Positions 46,734 through 56,008 of a stretch of 64,000 nucleotides of DNA are shown here, piece by piece. The position numbers and the translations under genes are program-made. The notes beneath the pieces are model-generated. The model did not search any database. It worked only from the letters and a program-made list of their open reading frames with translations, and had not been told where the DNA came from. The DNA comes from UBA7374 sp049890275. Lineage in GTDB: Bacteria; Verrucomicrobiota; Verrucomicrobiia; Opitutales; Coraliomargaritaceae. How positions within the stretch are numbered: position 1 is the first letter of the stretch; each line of letters begins with the position of its first letter. Where the stretch lies: NCBI GenBank assembly GCA_049890275.1, contig JBMHBT010000016.1, forward strand, positions 62,001-126,000, written 5' to 3'.

Positions 46734-47015
46734 TCAGCTGACGATTGAAAAACCACTACAACTTCGAGTGGCGTTACCCGTCTTTAGCTCCATCCCGCGG
46801 ACATAGTCCTCCATTTCCTCTGACAATGCGTTATGAAATGCACGCACTTCAGGCTCGACTCCTTCAACTCGCAAATGAACCCGACCATCCGTCAGGTTTC
46901 GCACGGTTCCCGAGATTTCATAGCCCTTTGCTACAGAGACCGCTTGATAGCGAAAGCCGACCCCCTGCACGTGGCCCTCATACCAGCAATCCAAGTAAAA
47001 AACAGTCTCTGACAT
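46734..47015 (-). CDS. acyP: Acylphosphatase
   Basis: Hydrolyses acyl phosphates. 93 residues. Both catalytic residues are present: Arg22 in GHVQGVGFRYQA and Asn40 in GTVRNLTDGRVHLRVEG. The C-terminal strand is slightly longer than usual. Monocistronic, 85 bp upstream of the ABC ATPase start on the same strand. Confidence 0.93.
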   Translation of the reverse strand: MSETVFYLDCWYEGHVQGVGFRYQAVSVAKGYEISGTVRNLTDGRVHLRVEGVEPEVRAFHNALSEEMEDYVRGMELKTGNATRSCSGFSIVS

Positions 47016-47183
47016 GCGCTTTACTATTCAAAAAAAGTCCCTTTCCAGCAAGCGCCAAACAAGACTTTTTTAAGGAATGCTGTCCATCTGAAAAGTAATT
47101 CACTCTCGATTCAAAAATGGGGTTGATTTTTCCTCATAACCCAACAAAAAATGGATTTGCTAAGAGCAATATTTGTTCTACCC

Positions 47184-47882
47184 ATGAGCGACCCAAATTT
47201 CGACTATTTTGATAATAACGGCTGGGATGACCAGCCCAGTGAGCCTGTATGGGGAGAACATCAATGGCGCAATTACTTAAAAAGCTCTGATCGGGATGCC
47301 GCCAAGTTCCTCTCCATCTACAATAGCTTAAAGGACAAGCCAAACCATCTGGATGAAGTAGCCTCTTTAATGGGTTGGGATGTACAAGATTTATCGATGA
47401 CGGATGACTTTAGTGCAATTGAAGTCGACGTGGAGCCGTCTGAGTCTGGAGAAATCGAAAGCGCGCCGTACACGCTCCACATGCACCCGGTATTTGTCGT
47501 CACCCGCTCACTTTACCGTTATCTGCATCAAAGTTGGGAGCACTTTATGTCGCATAGCCAAAGCACGGTATCACCTCAACTCTGCTGGCGATACGGAAAT
47601 AGTTTACATCAGGCAGAGATGAATGTTCTGCTCTCTATTCAAGCACTGGATCTGGGTGATTATGGACTCGCCATATGCCATCTCAAGAACAGCTTGAGTG
47701 CCCTCAACCAAACGCTTGCGCTGCTCGACCAGCTTTGTCACGCCAATCAGGATTTTCTCTATGCTTTCCAGCATGAAATACGGATCCGCCTCTTTGATCT
47801 GCGAGAGCTTTGGCTCCGAGTCATGAATGACTGCCGTTTGGAAAACAAGCGTAAGCCAGGCAACAAGGAAGAACAGGACTAA
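47184..47882 (+). CDS. Hypothetical helical protein
   Basis: 232 residues from the ATG at 47184 (an ATG at 47151 is also in frame but gives a hydrophobic extra N-terminus with no family sense). Acidic N-terminus (FDYFDNNGWDDQPSEPVWGE), then a mostly helical protein with WEHFMSHSQS, LDLGDYGLAICHLKNSLSAL and RLFDLRELWLRV. Not recognised; no membrane or signal segment. Upstream is the divergent acylphosphatase (168 bp); downstream, 80 bp away, the PhoD-like gene on the same strand. Confidence 0.65.
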   Translation: MSDPNFDYFDNNGWDDQPSEPVWGEHQWRNYLKSSDRDAAKFLSIYNSLKDKPNHLDEVASLMGWDVQDLSMTDDFSAIEVDVEPSESGEIESAPYTLHMHPVFVVTRSLYRYLHQSWEHFMSHSQSTVSPQLCWRYGNSLHQAEMNVLLSIQALDLGDYGLAICHLKNSLSALNQTLALLDQLCHANQDFLYAFQHEIRIRLFDLRELWLRVMNDCRLENKRKPGNKEEQD

Positions 47883-47962
47883 TCTTCCAGAAGCAACAAA
47901 CCAGTTGACGGCTTCTTGTTTCACATACCAGTCCTCATAATCGTACCTATATTTTTTTCGAT

Positions 47963-49312
47963 ATGCCCGAGCGAAACAAACGTTGCCTACAGTTCGTCGT
48001 TTATTACGTCATAGCTGCATTCGCTACCATCACGCCTACTCTCAATGCTGCACTATTATCCGGGCCAATGCTAGGACATGTGGATATGCGTGAGGCCAGT
48101 ATCTGGCTACAAGCCGACGAACCATCTACCCTGAGCATTCGCTACCATGAGGATGGATCAGAAGTTTTCTTTGAAACGAAGCCCGTCCAAGCCGACGCGG
48201 AGCGAGCGCTCACAGCGACAATCAAGCTGAAGCAGGTAGAACCAGGCAAAACCTACAACTACGAAGTTTTACAAAACGGGGAGACAATAGGGACCACCTA
48301 TCAAATCAATACGCCAGAAAACTATTACTTCCGAGCCCCACCTCCCGATTTCAGTTTTGCAGTGGGTGGTGCGCATTACTCAATGGAAGACGAGTTCGAA
48401 CCGCCCTACCAATTGCTAGGCGGTGGATACGGAATTTTTCAAGTCATCCAGAAGACATCTCCGCATTTTATGCTCTGGATGGGCAACACCTCGCACCTTC
48501 GGCAAAGTGATTATACTACACAGAGTGGCATTCTGAAACGCTTCACTCACTCGAGAAGCGTTACCGAACTAAAAAGTCTACTCGCTTCAATGCCTCACTA
48601 CGCGCTCTGGAGCCATGCCGATTACAGCTTTTCTAATATGAGCCAATTCGCCAGTTATCGTCAATACAGTGAAACTGCCTTCAAAGCCTTCTGGCCAAGA
48701 CCCGTTGAAGTCCCCAACCTGGAGGGTATCGCCTCCAGATTTCGCTACGCAGATGTTGATTTTTTCATGCTCGATGTGCACAGCTATCGCAACGATACTC
48801 CCAACAGCGAACAAACCCCGCAAATACTGGGTAAAAAACAAATCGAATGGCTGCGGCAGGAACTCATTAACAGTAGCGCAACCTTCAAGATTATCCTCTC
48901 GGGATCACCCGTATTAAATCCTGCCGATAATGACAAAAACCTTAGCTATGCACAAGCAGAGCACAATTTTCTCCTCGAAGCACTTCGACGAGAAAATATT
49001 TCAGGACTCTTTTTCATCAGCGGAGGTAAATATTTTGGTGAATTAACTAAATTGGTTCACGCCAGTAACTACAACCTGTACGACTTAACGATTGGACCAC
49101 TCACTGCCAGCCCGAATACAAGCAACAAGGAACTCAACTACTTCCGCGTACCGGGCACGACAACTGTAGAACGTCAATTTGCAATCATCGAAGTTCAAGG
49201 CCCTGAAGAGGATCGAAAATTAAAAATTCAAGTCAACAGCATGGAGGGAGATCTACTATGGAATCGCATCATCCCTGCTAGGGATCTACAACCTCTGGAA
49301 GAACTAAAATAG
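47963..49312 (+). CDS. PhoD-like phosphodiesterase-fold protein lacking the metal ligands
   Basis: 449 residues, signal peptide (about 10-29). Residues 30-120 form the Fn3-like N-terminal domain of PhoD-family proteins. The catalytic-domain layout is conserved, but metal-binding motifs are replaced: LWMGNTSHLR (residues 171-180) where the family has LGD..YY, ALWSHADYSFSN (214-225) where it has WDDHDYGPN, and ISGGKYFGEL (352-361) where it has SGDxHxxEL. Other signatures remain (DVDFFMLDVHSYR, LSGSPVLNP region). So this is probably a catalytically dead or re-purposed relative. It ends 15 bp before the convergent porin-like gene. What it binds is unknown. Confidence 0.85.
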   Translation: MPERNKRCLQFVVYYVIAAFATITPTLNAALLSGPMLGHVDMREASIWLQADEPSTLSIRYHEDGSEVFFETKPVQADAERALTATIKLKQVEPGKTYNYEVLQNGETIGTTYQINTPENYYFRAPPPDFSFAVGGAHYSMEDEFEPPYQLLGGGYGIFQVIQKTSPHFMLWMGNTSHLRQSDYTTQSGILKRFTHSRSVTELKSLLASMPHYALWSHADYSFSNMSQFASYRQYSETAFKAFWPRPVEVPNLEGIASRFRYADVDFFMLDVHSYRNDTPNSEQTPQILGKKQIEWLRQELINSSATFKIILSGSPVLNPADNDKNLSYAQAEHNFLLEALRRENISGLFFISGGKYFGELTKLVHASNYNLYDLTIGPLTASPNTSNKELNYFRVPGTTTVERQFAIIEVQGPEEDRKLKIQVNSMEGDLLWNRIIPARDLQPLEELK

Positions 49313-49326
49313 CTCCGAGAAAACCG

Positions 49327-50196
49327 CTAGCGAGGGAAGAGAAACTTGATCGAGAAAGTGACCTCGTATTCCGGACCATGGCGGGTTTGCTCGCAATTTT
49401 TATAGGCGACGAGCCTGAAATCGACCGACTGTCCACCGAAACGGTGTAACTTGCCAACACCTCCGCCAATCGGCAACTTCAGTTGTTCCCCACTATCCGC
49501 CTCCCAATTCATTGTCACCAATGGAGACGTTGATAGATACCAACCGGCATCCAAATTGTAATTCACGAAAAATTGCAAACTGCTTTGATTCACCCCAGCA
49601 GCACCATTTGATCCTGCAACATCCCACAATTGCTGATACAAGCTGCCGACAACCCATCTTCCCGGCATAGCCAGGACAATACATGCCGGCCCAGCTGATA
49701 GCTTGTCTGTGCCAAAGCGTTCGGAGGTATGAGTCGGCAAATTCATTACTGGCCCGGCACCAAGAATCCATTTCGAAGGAGCTGCGCTAGTCAAAAAACC
49801 CTGATAGGTAATATTTCCTACTCCAGTATCACTACCCGAATAAAGATTAACGAGTGCGTCGCCAAATTCGGCGGAACTCTGCCCTCCTAAGGCCGAGAGA
49901 TCACTGGCATCCTGACCCTCATCATGAATGAAAGGTACAATAAAGCGGTTAATCAAATTATAATCACCCAGTGGAATCGGATATACCGGCTTGGCGATGG
50001 AGGCGAAGACCACTGAGTCAGACGGACCAAGATCAAAAAAGAAAGAGTTCTCAAAAGGCACACTGACAAGCGAACCAAGCGGATTTTGGGAGCTTTTTGC
50101 CAGCTCCTGTTTTGCCGCACTTCTCTCTTCCTGCCCACAAAGTACGCTTGTCAAAGAAGCCAGAAATAATCCTGTGAGTCTTGCTTTCACCAACAT
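49327..50196 (-). CDS. Exported outer-membrane porin-like protein
   Basis: 289 residues with a signal peptide (1-21, ending VLCGQ). The rest is beta-rich and ends with the outer-membrane style ...FSIKFLFPR (C-terminal aromatic-rich strand). Elements LGSLVSVPFENSFFFDLG, NLINRFIVPFIHDE, LGAGPVMNLPTHTSERFGTD, WVVGSLYQQLWDVAG and VNYNLDAGWYLSTSPLVTMN match the phenol-degradation MetA/transporter-type proteins widespread in marine bacteria. Probably an outer-membrane channel of unknown substrate. Convergent with the PhoD-like gene. Confidence 0.7.
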   Translation of the reverse strand: MLVKARLTGLFLASLTSVLCGQEERSAAKQELAKSSQNPLGSLVSVPFENSFFFDLGPSDSVVFASIAKPVYPIPLGDYNLINRFIVPFIHDEGQDASDLSALGGQSSAEFGDALVNLYSGSDTGVGNITYQGFLTSAAPSKWILGAGPVMNLPTHTSERFGTDKLSAGPACIVLAMPGRWVVGSLYQQLWDVAGSNGAAGVNQSSLQFFVNYNLDAGWYLSTSPLVTMNWEADSGEQLKLPIGGGVGKLHRFGGQSVDFRLVAYKNCEQTRHGPEYEVTFSIKFLFPR

Positions 50197-50242
50197 CCGA
50201 ATTTTATAATCACCAATAGTATAGTCTAAGTTTATTCAGTTA

Positions 50243-51076
50243 CTACTCAACTTCCAAAAAGAAAGAGTAGCGATCTCCTGCATTCCCCAGAATTAACTCG
50301 TTTTCACCGAACTGGAGTGGAGCGACAAAAATATTTGTACTCTTACCGATTTGCTGGCCATTCACAGTGGTCCCCAAAGAGCTGAATCGATCCCGAACAA
50401 CAAAGCTATCAGCGCGTTGTTCTATCGAACAATGCCCACGGGAAACCATATATGGTTTTCGATCTTCGATATAAAAATCGTTTTCTACGAGAATCTTACT
50501 CCCTGAAGTACGACCAATATAAAATGGAAACTTCTCAATCCTCACATTAACGCAATGTTGTGCACCCTGTAACGGACGAAGAGTTTTCAAATGTATACTC
50601 CGAACTCGTTTTTCCGGTCCCTCACTTTCCTCAAGAGCCGCTTCCGAATAGATATCGCCAGCTGGAAGAAAAGGCATTTCAGCACTATAAAAATCGGTTT
50701 CATCAACAACCGGTATTGCCTCTGCGGTCATCGACTCCCGCAATAAGCCACAAATCAATCGCATACGCTCAAAAAGGTTCGGCAAATAGGCCGCTCGCTT
50801 CGCGGAGTCATCAATCACATCCTTCTCAAAACTTTCGAGATCGTAAGCCTCAACGACGACATCGGTCAAAGCCCGCACAGTCGCCATCCGAGGGGCTTCC
50901 ATGATCAATCCCATTTCGCCAAAAAAATCACCCGCTGTATGCTCACCCAACAGACGTTGTCCCTCGGGAAAATCGGCGATAATTTCGACAGAACCACTTC
51001 TTAAATAATAGGCGAACTCGGAATGCTCACCTTCTGCTGTGATTACATCACCCTTTGAATAATTTTCTGTACGCAT
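50243..51076 (-). CDS. Cyclic-nucleotide-binding plus FHA domain protein
   Basis: 277 residues. Residues 1-115 form a CRP-like cyclic nucleotide-binding barrel, with the phosphate-binding cassette GDFFGEMGLIMEAPRMATV (Gly53, Glu54, Arg63), so it may really bind a cyclic nucleotide. Residues about 175-277 form an FHA domain (FYIGR at 186-189, SRGHCSI with Ser212, His215, then TTVNG with Asn239), which binds phosphothreonine peptides. No DNA-binding helix-turn-helix is present, so this is a signalling adaptor rather than a CRP regulator. Its stop is 46 bp from the porin-like gene start; the giant greA lies just upstream on the same strand (96 bp). Confidence 0.85.
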   Translation of the reverse strand: MRTENYSKGDVITAEGEHSEFAYYLRSGSVEIIADFPEGQRLLGEHTAGDFFGEMGLIMEAPRMATVRALTDVVVEAYDLESFEKDVIDDSAKRAAYLPNLFERMRLICGLLRESMTAEAIPVVDETDFYSAEMPFLPAGDIYSEAALEESEGPEKRVRSIHLKTLRPLQGAQHCVNVRIEKFPFYIGRTSGSKILVENDFYIEDRKPYMVSRGHCSIEQRADSFVVRDRFSSLGTTVNGQQIGKSTNIFVAPLQFGENELILGNAGDRYSFFLEVE

Positions 51077-51172
51077 AGATAAGTATGTTTTCTAGAAAAC
51101 ATACTCCTAACCATACACCTTCAATAGAAAAGATAAAACCTCTAAGAAAAAAGCTCTGCAGTCCAGCTAGCG

Positions 51173-53032
51173 CTAGCTTTGATCCGCATAGCGCTCAATT
51201 CCCAGAACAGTCCATTCCTCTTTACTACCGCCAATCAATGTGGTCACGGTCTCACCGTTGCGTTTACCAATTAGCTGCTTTGCCAAAGGTGTCTTGTAAG
51301 ACAGAATATCATTATCTGGATCACTGTCCCAAGCACCGAGAATGGAGTAGCGGCGTGTCTTTCCACTGGAGCCTTCCTTCAGTTCAACAATGGATCCTAT
51401 ACCTACATTTTCGGCTGTAGCTTCAGTAAAATCAGTCACTCGAGCGCGAGAGAGGTCAACCTCGAGCTCGTTCTTACGAGCAAGCAGAATATCCTGATCC
51501 TGACGCGCCATCTTGTATTCTGAGTTTTCCTTCAAATCGCCATGCTCACGAGCAGTCGCAATCGCTTCTTTATTCTCCGGTATCTTGTTAGCGATTAGAT
51601 CCTCGTACTCTGACTTAGCCGCATCAAAGCTGATCTGAGAAACAATAAGGCCCTCCTCTTCAGCAGCTTCAGCAGTATCTCCACTGATCAAACTCTGTAC
51701 AGTTGGGAACTTTTTGATGAACCGAGCAATAAGTGACTTTTTAGTCAAATCTTCAAAACCTTGATTGAGGAGTAGAGTCTGAGCAAGGTCGCGAGCTGTC
51801 TCAACATTCGCATCCGCCAAGAGGTCAGGAATCAACTCGTCATCGTCGGACAGCACGTCAGCGAGTGGAATGCGCCGGGCACTGGCGTTCTGCAAGGCCT
51901 CATAATCAATCGCATAAAACATAGCTGACAACAATCGAGGCGATACGAGTGGGCTGATGATCTGAGAATATTTCTTCCCGTTTCGATTCTTCACAATCCA
52001 CTGTAGCAAAGGTCCTTTAATGGTTTGATCATTCAACCAGCGCTTCAAGCACTCACTGATCCGCTCTTCCAACTCCTGATCCAGCATAAAGTTGATACAT
52101 TCGCTGGTAAACTTACCACTGGAATTACGCAATAGATCCTCCAGCATATTCGTCCATTTCTCTGGATAAGTCCGACGGATCAAGTCGACATAACGCTTGT
52201 AGTACTGCGGGGGTAGTTCAGATGCTAATTCTGAATAATCAATTGTTGCATCCAGTATTGATGCTGATGAAGGTTCTAGAGTTTCAACATCTTCGTGTAA
52301 ATCGCGCGCCAGATTATTACGTACCCAGACACCATGTAAGCGGTCCGCTTGACTCAAAGATTTAGCATTCGCAATCGCATCCGTCAATTCGTTGAGAATC
52401 TCTGGCAACTCTTCACGTATAACAGAAATATTCTCGGATAATGCGAAGAGCTTCTCTCCCAAGAGGATTTTTTCTTTGGAGTTTTTCGTGGCATGAAACT
52501 GCTCAAGGATTTCCTCTTCTGGCTTTATTGGTTCGTCTCGTAAGATATAAGGATCTGTCTTTTTCTGGGGAACCGCTATACGTGGTTCCTTCACAAGTAG
52601 TTTCTTAGTCGCTGTCCACCACTTTTTGTACTTAACCGGACCAATTAAACGAGTGAGTAGGCGCTCAATCTCAGAGGCCATCATCTCCTGGTTATCATCG
52701 TTCGCCAATATAGCGCAAATCAGCTCGACCGGTTGCTTCTTAATCATTTCCTGAACCACTTCCGGTTCAGTGCGTGAACGTACGAGCAAATCTTCCGATT
52801 TAAGAATCTCCAGCTTATCGACACAGAAAGCTGCAGCCATTGCATGACCCGTCTTTCCTTCCTCAAAGTCAATGATCAGCTTTGACTCTGTCTCATCGTA
52901 ATCCACGATCTTGCCAAACCCCCAGCTGCGATGCAGGCAATAGTTACCCGGAGCCATGGATTCTAACTTAGCGCGATGCGCTCCAAGCTTCGGTGATTGT
53001 TCAATGAGTGCGTCAATGGCCTCTTTGTTCAT
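51173..53032 (-). CDS. greA: Giant GreA-family transcript cleavage factor with long N-terminal extension
   Basis: 619 residues, against about 158 for E. coli GreA. The last 150 residues are GreA-like: the coiled-coil hairpin ATAREHGDLKENSEYKMARQ carries the acidic tip (Asp and Glu in GDLKEN) that coordinates magnesium for RNA cleavage, followed by the C-terminal FKBP-like domain (VGIGSIVELKEGSSGK, TPLAKQLIGKRNGETV). The N-terminal 450 residues are helical, with a small Tudor/CarD-like patch LHRSWGFGKIVDYDETESKL near residue 40. Chlamydial GreA proteins of about 700 residues have the same plan, so it looks like a PVC trait. Expected role: rescue of backtracked RNA polymerase. Confidence 0.92.
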   Translation of the reverse strand: MNKEAIDALIEQSPKLGAHRAKLESMAPGNYCLHRSWGFGKIVDYDETESKLIIDFEEGKTGHAMAAAFCVDKLEILKSEDLLVRSRTEPEVVQEMIKKQPVELICAILANDDNQEMMASEIERLLTRLIGPVKYKKWWTATKKLLVKEPRIAVPQKKTDPYILRDEPIKPEEEILEQFHATKNSKEKILLGEKLFALSENISVIREELPEILNELTDAIANAKSLSQADRLHGVWVRNNLARDLHEDVETLEPSSASILDATIDYSELASELPPQYYKRYVDLIRRTYPEKWTNMLEDLLRNSSGKFTSECINFMLDQELEERISECLKRWLNDQTIKGPLLQWIVKNRNGKKYSQIISPLVSPRLLSAMFYAIDYEALQNASARRIPLADVLSDDDELIPDLLADANVETARDLAQTLLLNQGFEDLTKKSLIARFIKKFPTVQSLISGDTAEAAEEEGLIVSQISFDAAKSEYEDLIANKIPENKEAIATAREHGDLKENSEYKMARQDQDILLARKNELEVDLSRARVTDFTEATAENVGIGSIVELKEGSSGKTRRYSILGAWDSDPDNDILSYKTPLAKQLIGKRNGETVTTLIGGSKEEWTVLGIERYADQS

Positions 53033-53091
53033 AATAGTTTGCGGTATCTTTCAGTTTCGTAAACATATCAACATGCAGACTTACCGCGCAG

Positions 53092-54363
53092 ATGAGAAGC
53101 ATTAACTTCAGTAAGTTAAAAACCCGTACAAACAGCTGGGAGGCAGCCGCTTGCCTTCTAGCGGAGTACAGAGAAAGCCCCCGTAAATCAAACGAGCTTC
53201 TCGATAAGCTTCCCTTTTCTTCTGGCTCAATAGAACGCGCGCAGGCTCAGTCTCTCTTTCTCGGGGCGCTTCGACATGGGCACCGTACGCAGAGAATCTT
53301 GAGCCAATTCATGCGCAAGATACCCCGACCTGAAACAGAAGCTTTCCTTTTGATTGCAGGATTTGAACTCTATGATAGCCCACAAGAAAAGCATCCAAAG
53401 ATCGTCCACAATGCGGTAGAGAAGGCAAAACAAACCCTCAGTCAGTCAGAAAGTCGTTTAATCAATGCAGTTTTGCGAAAGCTACCGGACGCCTTTGCCG
53501 CAATCCAAACAAATGATAAACCAAGCTTCTACAGCCACCCAAATTGGCTAGTTGATCACTGGACCGAACAATTCGGGGGTGATGCGACCGAATCCCTTTT
53601 ACGCTGGAACCAAAATACACCCAATAACCACGTGGAAATTCTGGTAAAAGACGTTCCGCCGGAAGTGACTGCATCTGAATGGCCCAATTTTTATCAGTTA
53701 CCACCCGGCAGTATTCCCGATTCGATACGAGACTTACTCAAAGAAGGAAAAGCCTTCATAAAAGACCCGTCTACTCGAATTGGGCCCAATTTATTAGCAC
53801 CTACATCCGGTGAATCTGTTCTCGACCTTTGTTCAGCTCCAGGAGGTAAAGCTTTCGAAATGGCTCGCTTAATGGAGGGATGCGGTCGTCTACTGGCGGT
53901 CGATTTACCCGGACCAAGAATTAAGCGGCTCCATGAAAACCTCTCTCGACTGGATTCCGAATCATTGACAACAGGCATACTAGAATCTGATATTTTGGAA
54001 CTCAATCGAGAACAAATACCAGAGCCATTCGATGCAGTAATGCTCGATGCCCCGTGCTCAAATACTGGCGTCATACAGAGAAGAACCGATGTAAAGTGGC
54101 GACTACAGCCAGAAGACATCGAACGCTGCGCCCACTTGCAGTCACAATTACTCCACAGTGCTGCCCGCTTTGTTAAGCCCGGTGGACGACTGCTTTACAG
54201 TACCTGTAGTATTGAAGCATCAGAAAATAAAGATGTTGTAGAGAATTTCTTGGCATCTCGTTCCGGCAAGGCTTTTTCACTCAAGACACAATCGATCCAT
54301 TACCCATGGAGAACCAGACATGATGGCGCCGGAGTGAGCCTGCTCATCCGGAACTGTGGTTAA
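53092..54363 (+). CDS. rsmB: 16S rRNA (cytosine-5) methyltransferase RsmB family
   Basis: 423 residues: N-terminal NusB-like domain (about 15-150, HGHRTQRILSQFM; PKIVHNAVEKAK), linker, and catalytic domain. Seen: motif I LDLCSAPGGKAFEMARLM, motif IV LDAPCSNTGVIQRRTDVKWR with its cysteine, motif VI YSTCSIEASENKDVVENFL with the second cysteine, and PGGRLLYSTC. It methylates C967-type sites in 16S rRNA. The two conserved cysteines and the NusB domain fit RsmB rather than RsmF. Divergent from greA (59 bp between starts) and convergent with the anti-sigma gene (7 bp between stops). Confidence 0.92.
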   Translation: MRSINFSKLKTRTNSWEAAACLLAEYRESPRKSNELLDKLPFSSGSIERAQAQSLFLGALRHGHRTQRILSQFMRKIPRPETEAFLLIAGFELYDSPQEKHPKIVHNAVEKAKQTLSQSESRLINAVLRKLPDAFAAIQTNDKPSFYSHPNWLVDHWTEQFGGDATESLLRWNQNTPNNHVEILVKDVPPEVTASEWPNFYQLPPGSIPDSIRDLLKEGKAFIKDPSTRIGPNLLAPTSGESVLDLCSAPGGKAFEMARLMEGCGRLLAVDLPGPRIKRLHENLSRLDSESLTTGILESDILELNREQIPEPFDAVMLDAPCSNTGVIQRRTDVKWRLQPEDIERCAHLQSQLLHSAARFVKPGGRLLYSTCSIEASENKDVVENFLASRSGKAFSLKTQSIHYPWRTRHDGAGVSLLIRNCG

Positions 54364-54370
54364 AAATCGA

Positions 54371-55117
54371 TTATTTGCCCTGCCACCCGATACGTCTTGT
54401 ATCGAATTGAAAGGTGCTGAAAGCAGTTCGCTGTCTTTCTGTCTCTTCAAATTGTCCTCTGCGAGGAACATCTGAAAAGAAAATCTTTTCACTCCCCTCC
54501 AAAGAATGCGTTCCAGGTTGAGCCGAAAGATAGACCGCAGAGGAATTTCGATGTACTTGCCAGTCTCCAAACTGCTCATTCCAAGTAAGAGATACATTTT
54601 GTGATCGTATTTCTACCGCCTGCAAGCGGGCGTCTTTCGGTGCTAAATCCGGAGAGAGCCCGGCCAAACGTAGACGTGCCGCTAGACTGGAATGACTTCT
54701 ATCTGCTTCACTGGACGAACTTCGACTCAGATAACGCTGGATCGAGCTGGGTAGAGCTTTCATAACGCTCTCATTGTTGGAACTATCCAAAGGTTCGGAC
54801 AACTCGGCAGAAATCGATTCTAGTCGATCGGATTGATGAAAAGCAGGAGCGAGGAAGAAAGCCCCGCAAATAAAACTGGCAAACATAGCCAGCCCAACCT
54901 GCCATCGCCGTAAAGGCAAAGGATTACGGGCTTCATTAGCAGCCACTTCTTTACCTAAAGCGACACGCATAGCATGGTGTAACTGGCATGCAGAATCAAA
55001 TTTGCGGCGACGACTCTGGCTCGAATCAATCGCCTCCATCAGGCGTTGCATCGACTCACCGTCTATCTCTTTATCTAGGTAGAGATCAACCAACTCTTTG
55101 AACTCACAATCGTTCAT
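54371..55117 (-). CDS. Anti-sigma factor-like membrane protein without zinc site
   Basis: 248 residues: an N-terminal helical region (1-60) of the anti-sigma type (FKELVDLYLDKEIDGESMQ), one membrane helix (about 74-91, LAMFASFICGAFFLAPAF) and a periplasmic tail (about 92-248) with a basic/serine-rich stretch. The H-x3-C-x2-C zinc motif of ZAS anti-sigma factors is absent (Cys4 and Cys44 stand alone), so binding would use another mode. Its ATG overlaps the stop of the ECF sigma gene by 4 bp, the standard sigma/anti-sigma arrangement. Confidence 0.8.
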   Translation of the reverse strand: MNDCEFKELVDLYLDKEIDGESMQRLMEAIDSSQSRRRKFDSACQLHHAMRVALGKEVAANEARNPLPLRRWQVGLAMFASFICGAFFLAPAFHQSDRLESISAELSEPLDSSNNESVMKALPSSIQRYLSRSSSSEADRSHSSLAARLRLAGLSPDLAPKDARLQAVEIRSQNVSLTWNEQFGDWQVHRNSSAVYLSAQPGTHSLEGSEKIFFSDVPRRGQFEETERQRTAFSTFQFDTRRIGWQGK

Positions 55118-55713
55118 GAAAAGTCCGCACCCATTAATTCTCGAAGACTTTCTCTGGCTCGAGCGATACGACTCTTCACGGTGCCAACACTGATCTGTAG
55201 CTCATTCGCGATCTCATCATAGGAAAAATTGTGAACATTCCGCAACAAGAGAACCTCTCTGTGTTTTTCACCCAAGCCAGACATACACTCGCTTACGCGC
55301 TCAACAAACTCATGTGTAATGGCCGCTTCAGAGGGATTCTCTCCGGTAGCCGGCATAATATTTTCAAGCGTGAGATCTCCGTCGTCACTAATCGGCTGAT
55401 CGAGGGAAACAGACTGGTCGCGTTTACGACGAAACCAGTACCAGTAACGATTGTGCGCTAGGTTTGTCGCGATCTGAAAAAGCCATGTAGAAAAAGAGGC
55501 ATCACCACGAAAATTCTCCAAGCCACGATGTGCACGGATAAAAGCATCTTGGGTGACTTCCTCTGCATCCTGCTTATTTTTAAGCAGATGGTTCACTCTC
55601 GCATAAATGCGATCCCAATAACGTTCCACCATGTCATTATAAGCAGAGTGCTCACCATTCTTAATTCGTTCAATCAGAATGGCGTCATATTTAGCAGCTT
55701 CAGAATTAGTCAT
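55114..55713 (-). CDS. ECF-family RNA polymerase sigma factor
   Basis: 199 residues from ATG 55713 (frame opens further to 55788, but family start is TNSEAAKYDAILIERI). Region 2 (about 25-95) with DAEEVTQDAFIRAHRGLENF and ASFSTWLFQIATNLAHN; region 4 (about 130-190) with LLLRNVHNFSYDEIANELQI and GTVKSRIARARESL, a helix-turn-helix. Cotranscribed with the membrane anti-sigma protein; the stimulus is unknown. Upstream, 147 bp away, is tRNA-Lys on the other strand. Confidence 0.93.
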   Translation of the reverse strand: MTNSEAAKYDAILIERIKNGEHSAYNDMVERYWDRIYARVNHLLKNKQDAEEVTQDAFIRAHRGLENFRGDASFSTWLFQIATNLAHNRYWYWFRRKRDQSVSLDQPISDDGDLTLENIMPATGENPSEAAITHEFVERVSECMSGLGEKHREVLLLRNVHNFSYDEIANELQISVGTVKSRIARARESLRELMGADFS

Positions 55714-55859
55714 TTGGTATAAGCGTTGGTTCAGCGATACTATATTGAGACAATATAGATTAGATTCGTTCCCGGATATTTCGTTCAAATTGTTTCTAGA
55801 AATTAGGCGAGTCTTGACAAAAGCCAGTTTGCGTCATTGTTTCGCGACTTCGCTGGTAT

Positions 55860-55935
<76 letters not shown>

Positions 55936-56008
55936 GCATGTTTTTCATTGTGCACACAAAACACTAATAGGGCTTATTTGCAAACTAAAAAGGTAAATAC
56001 CTCAACAG

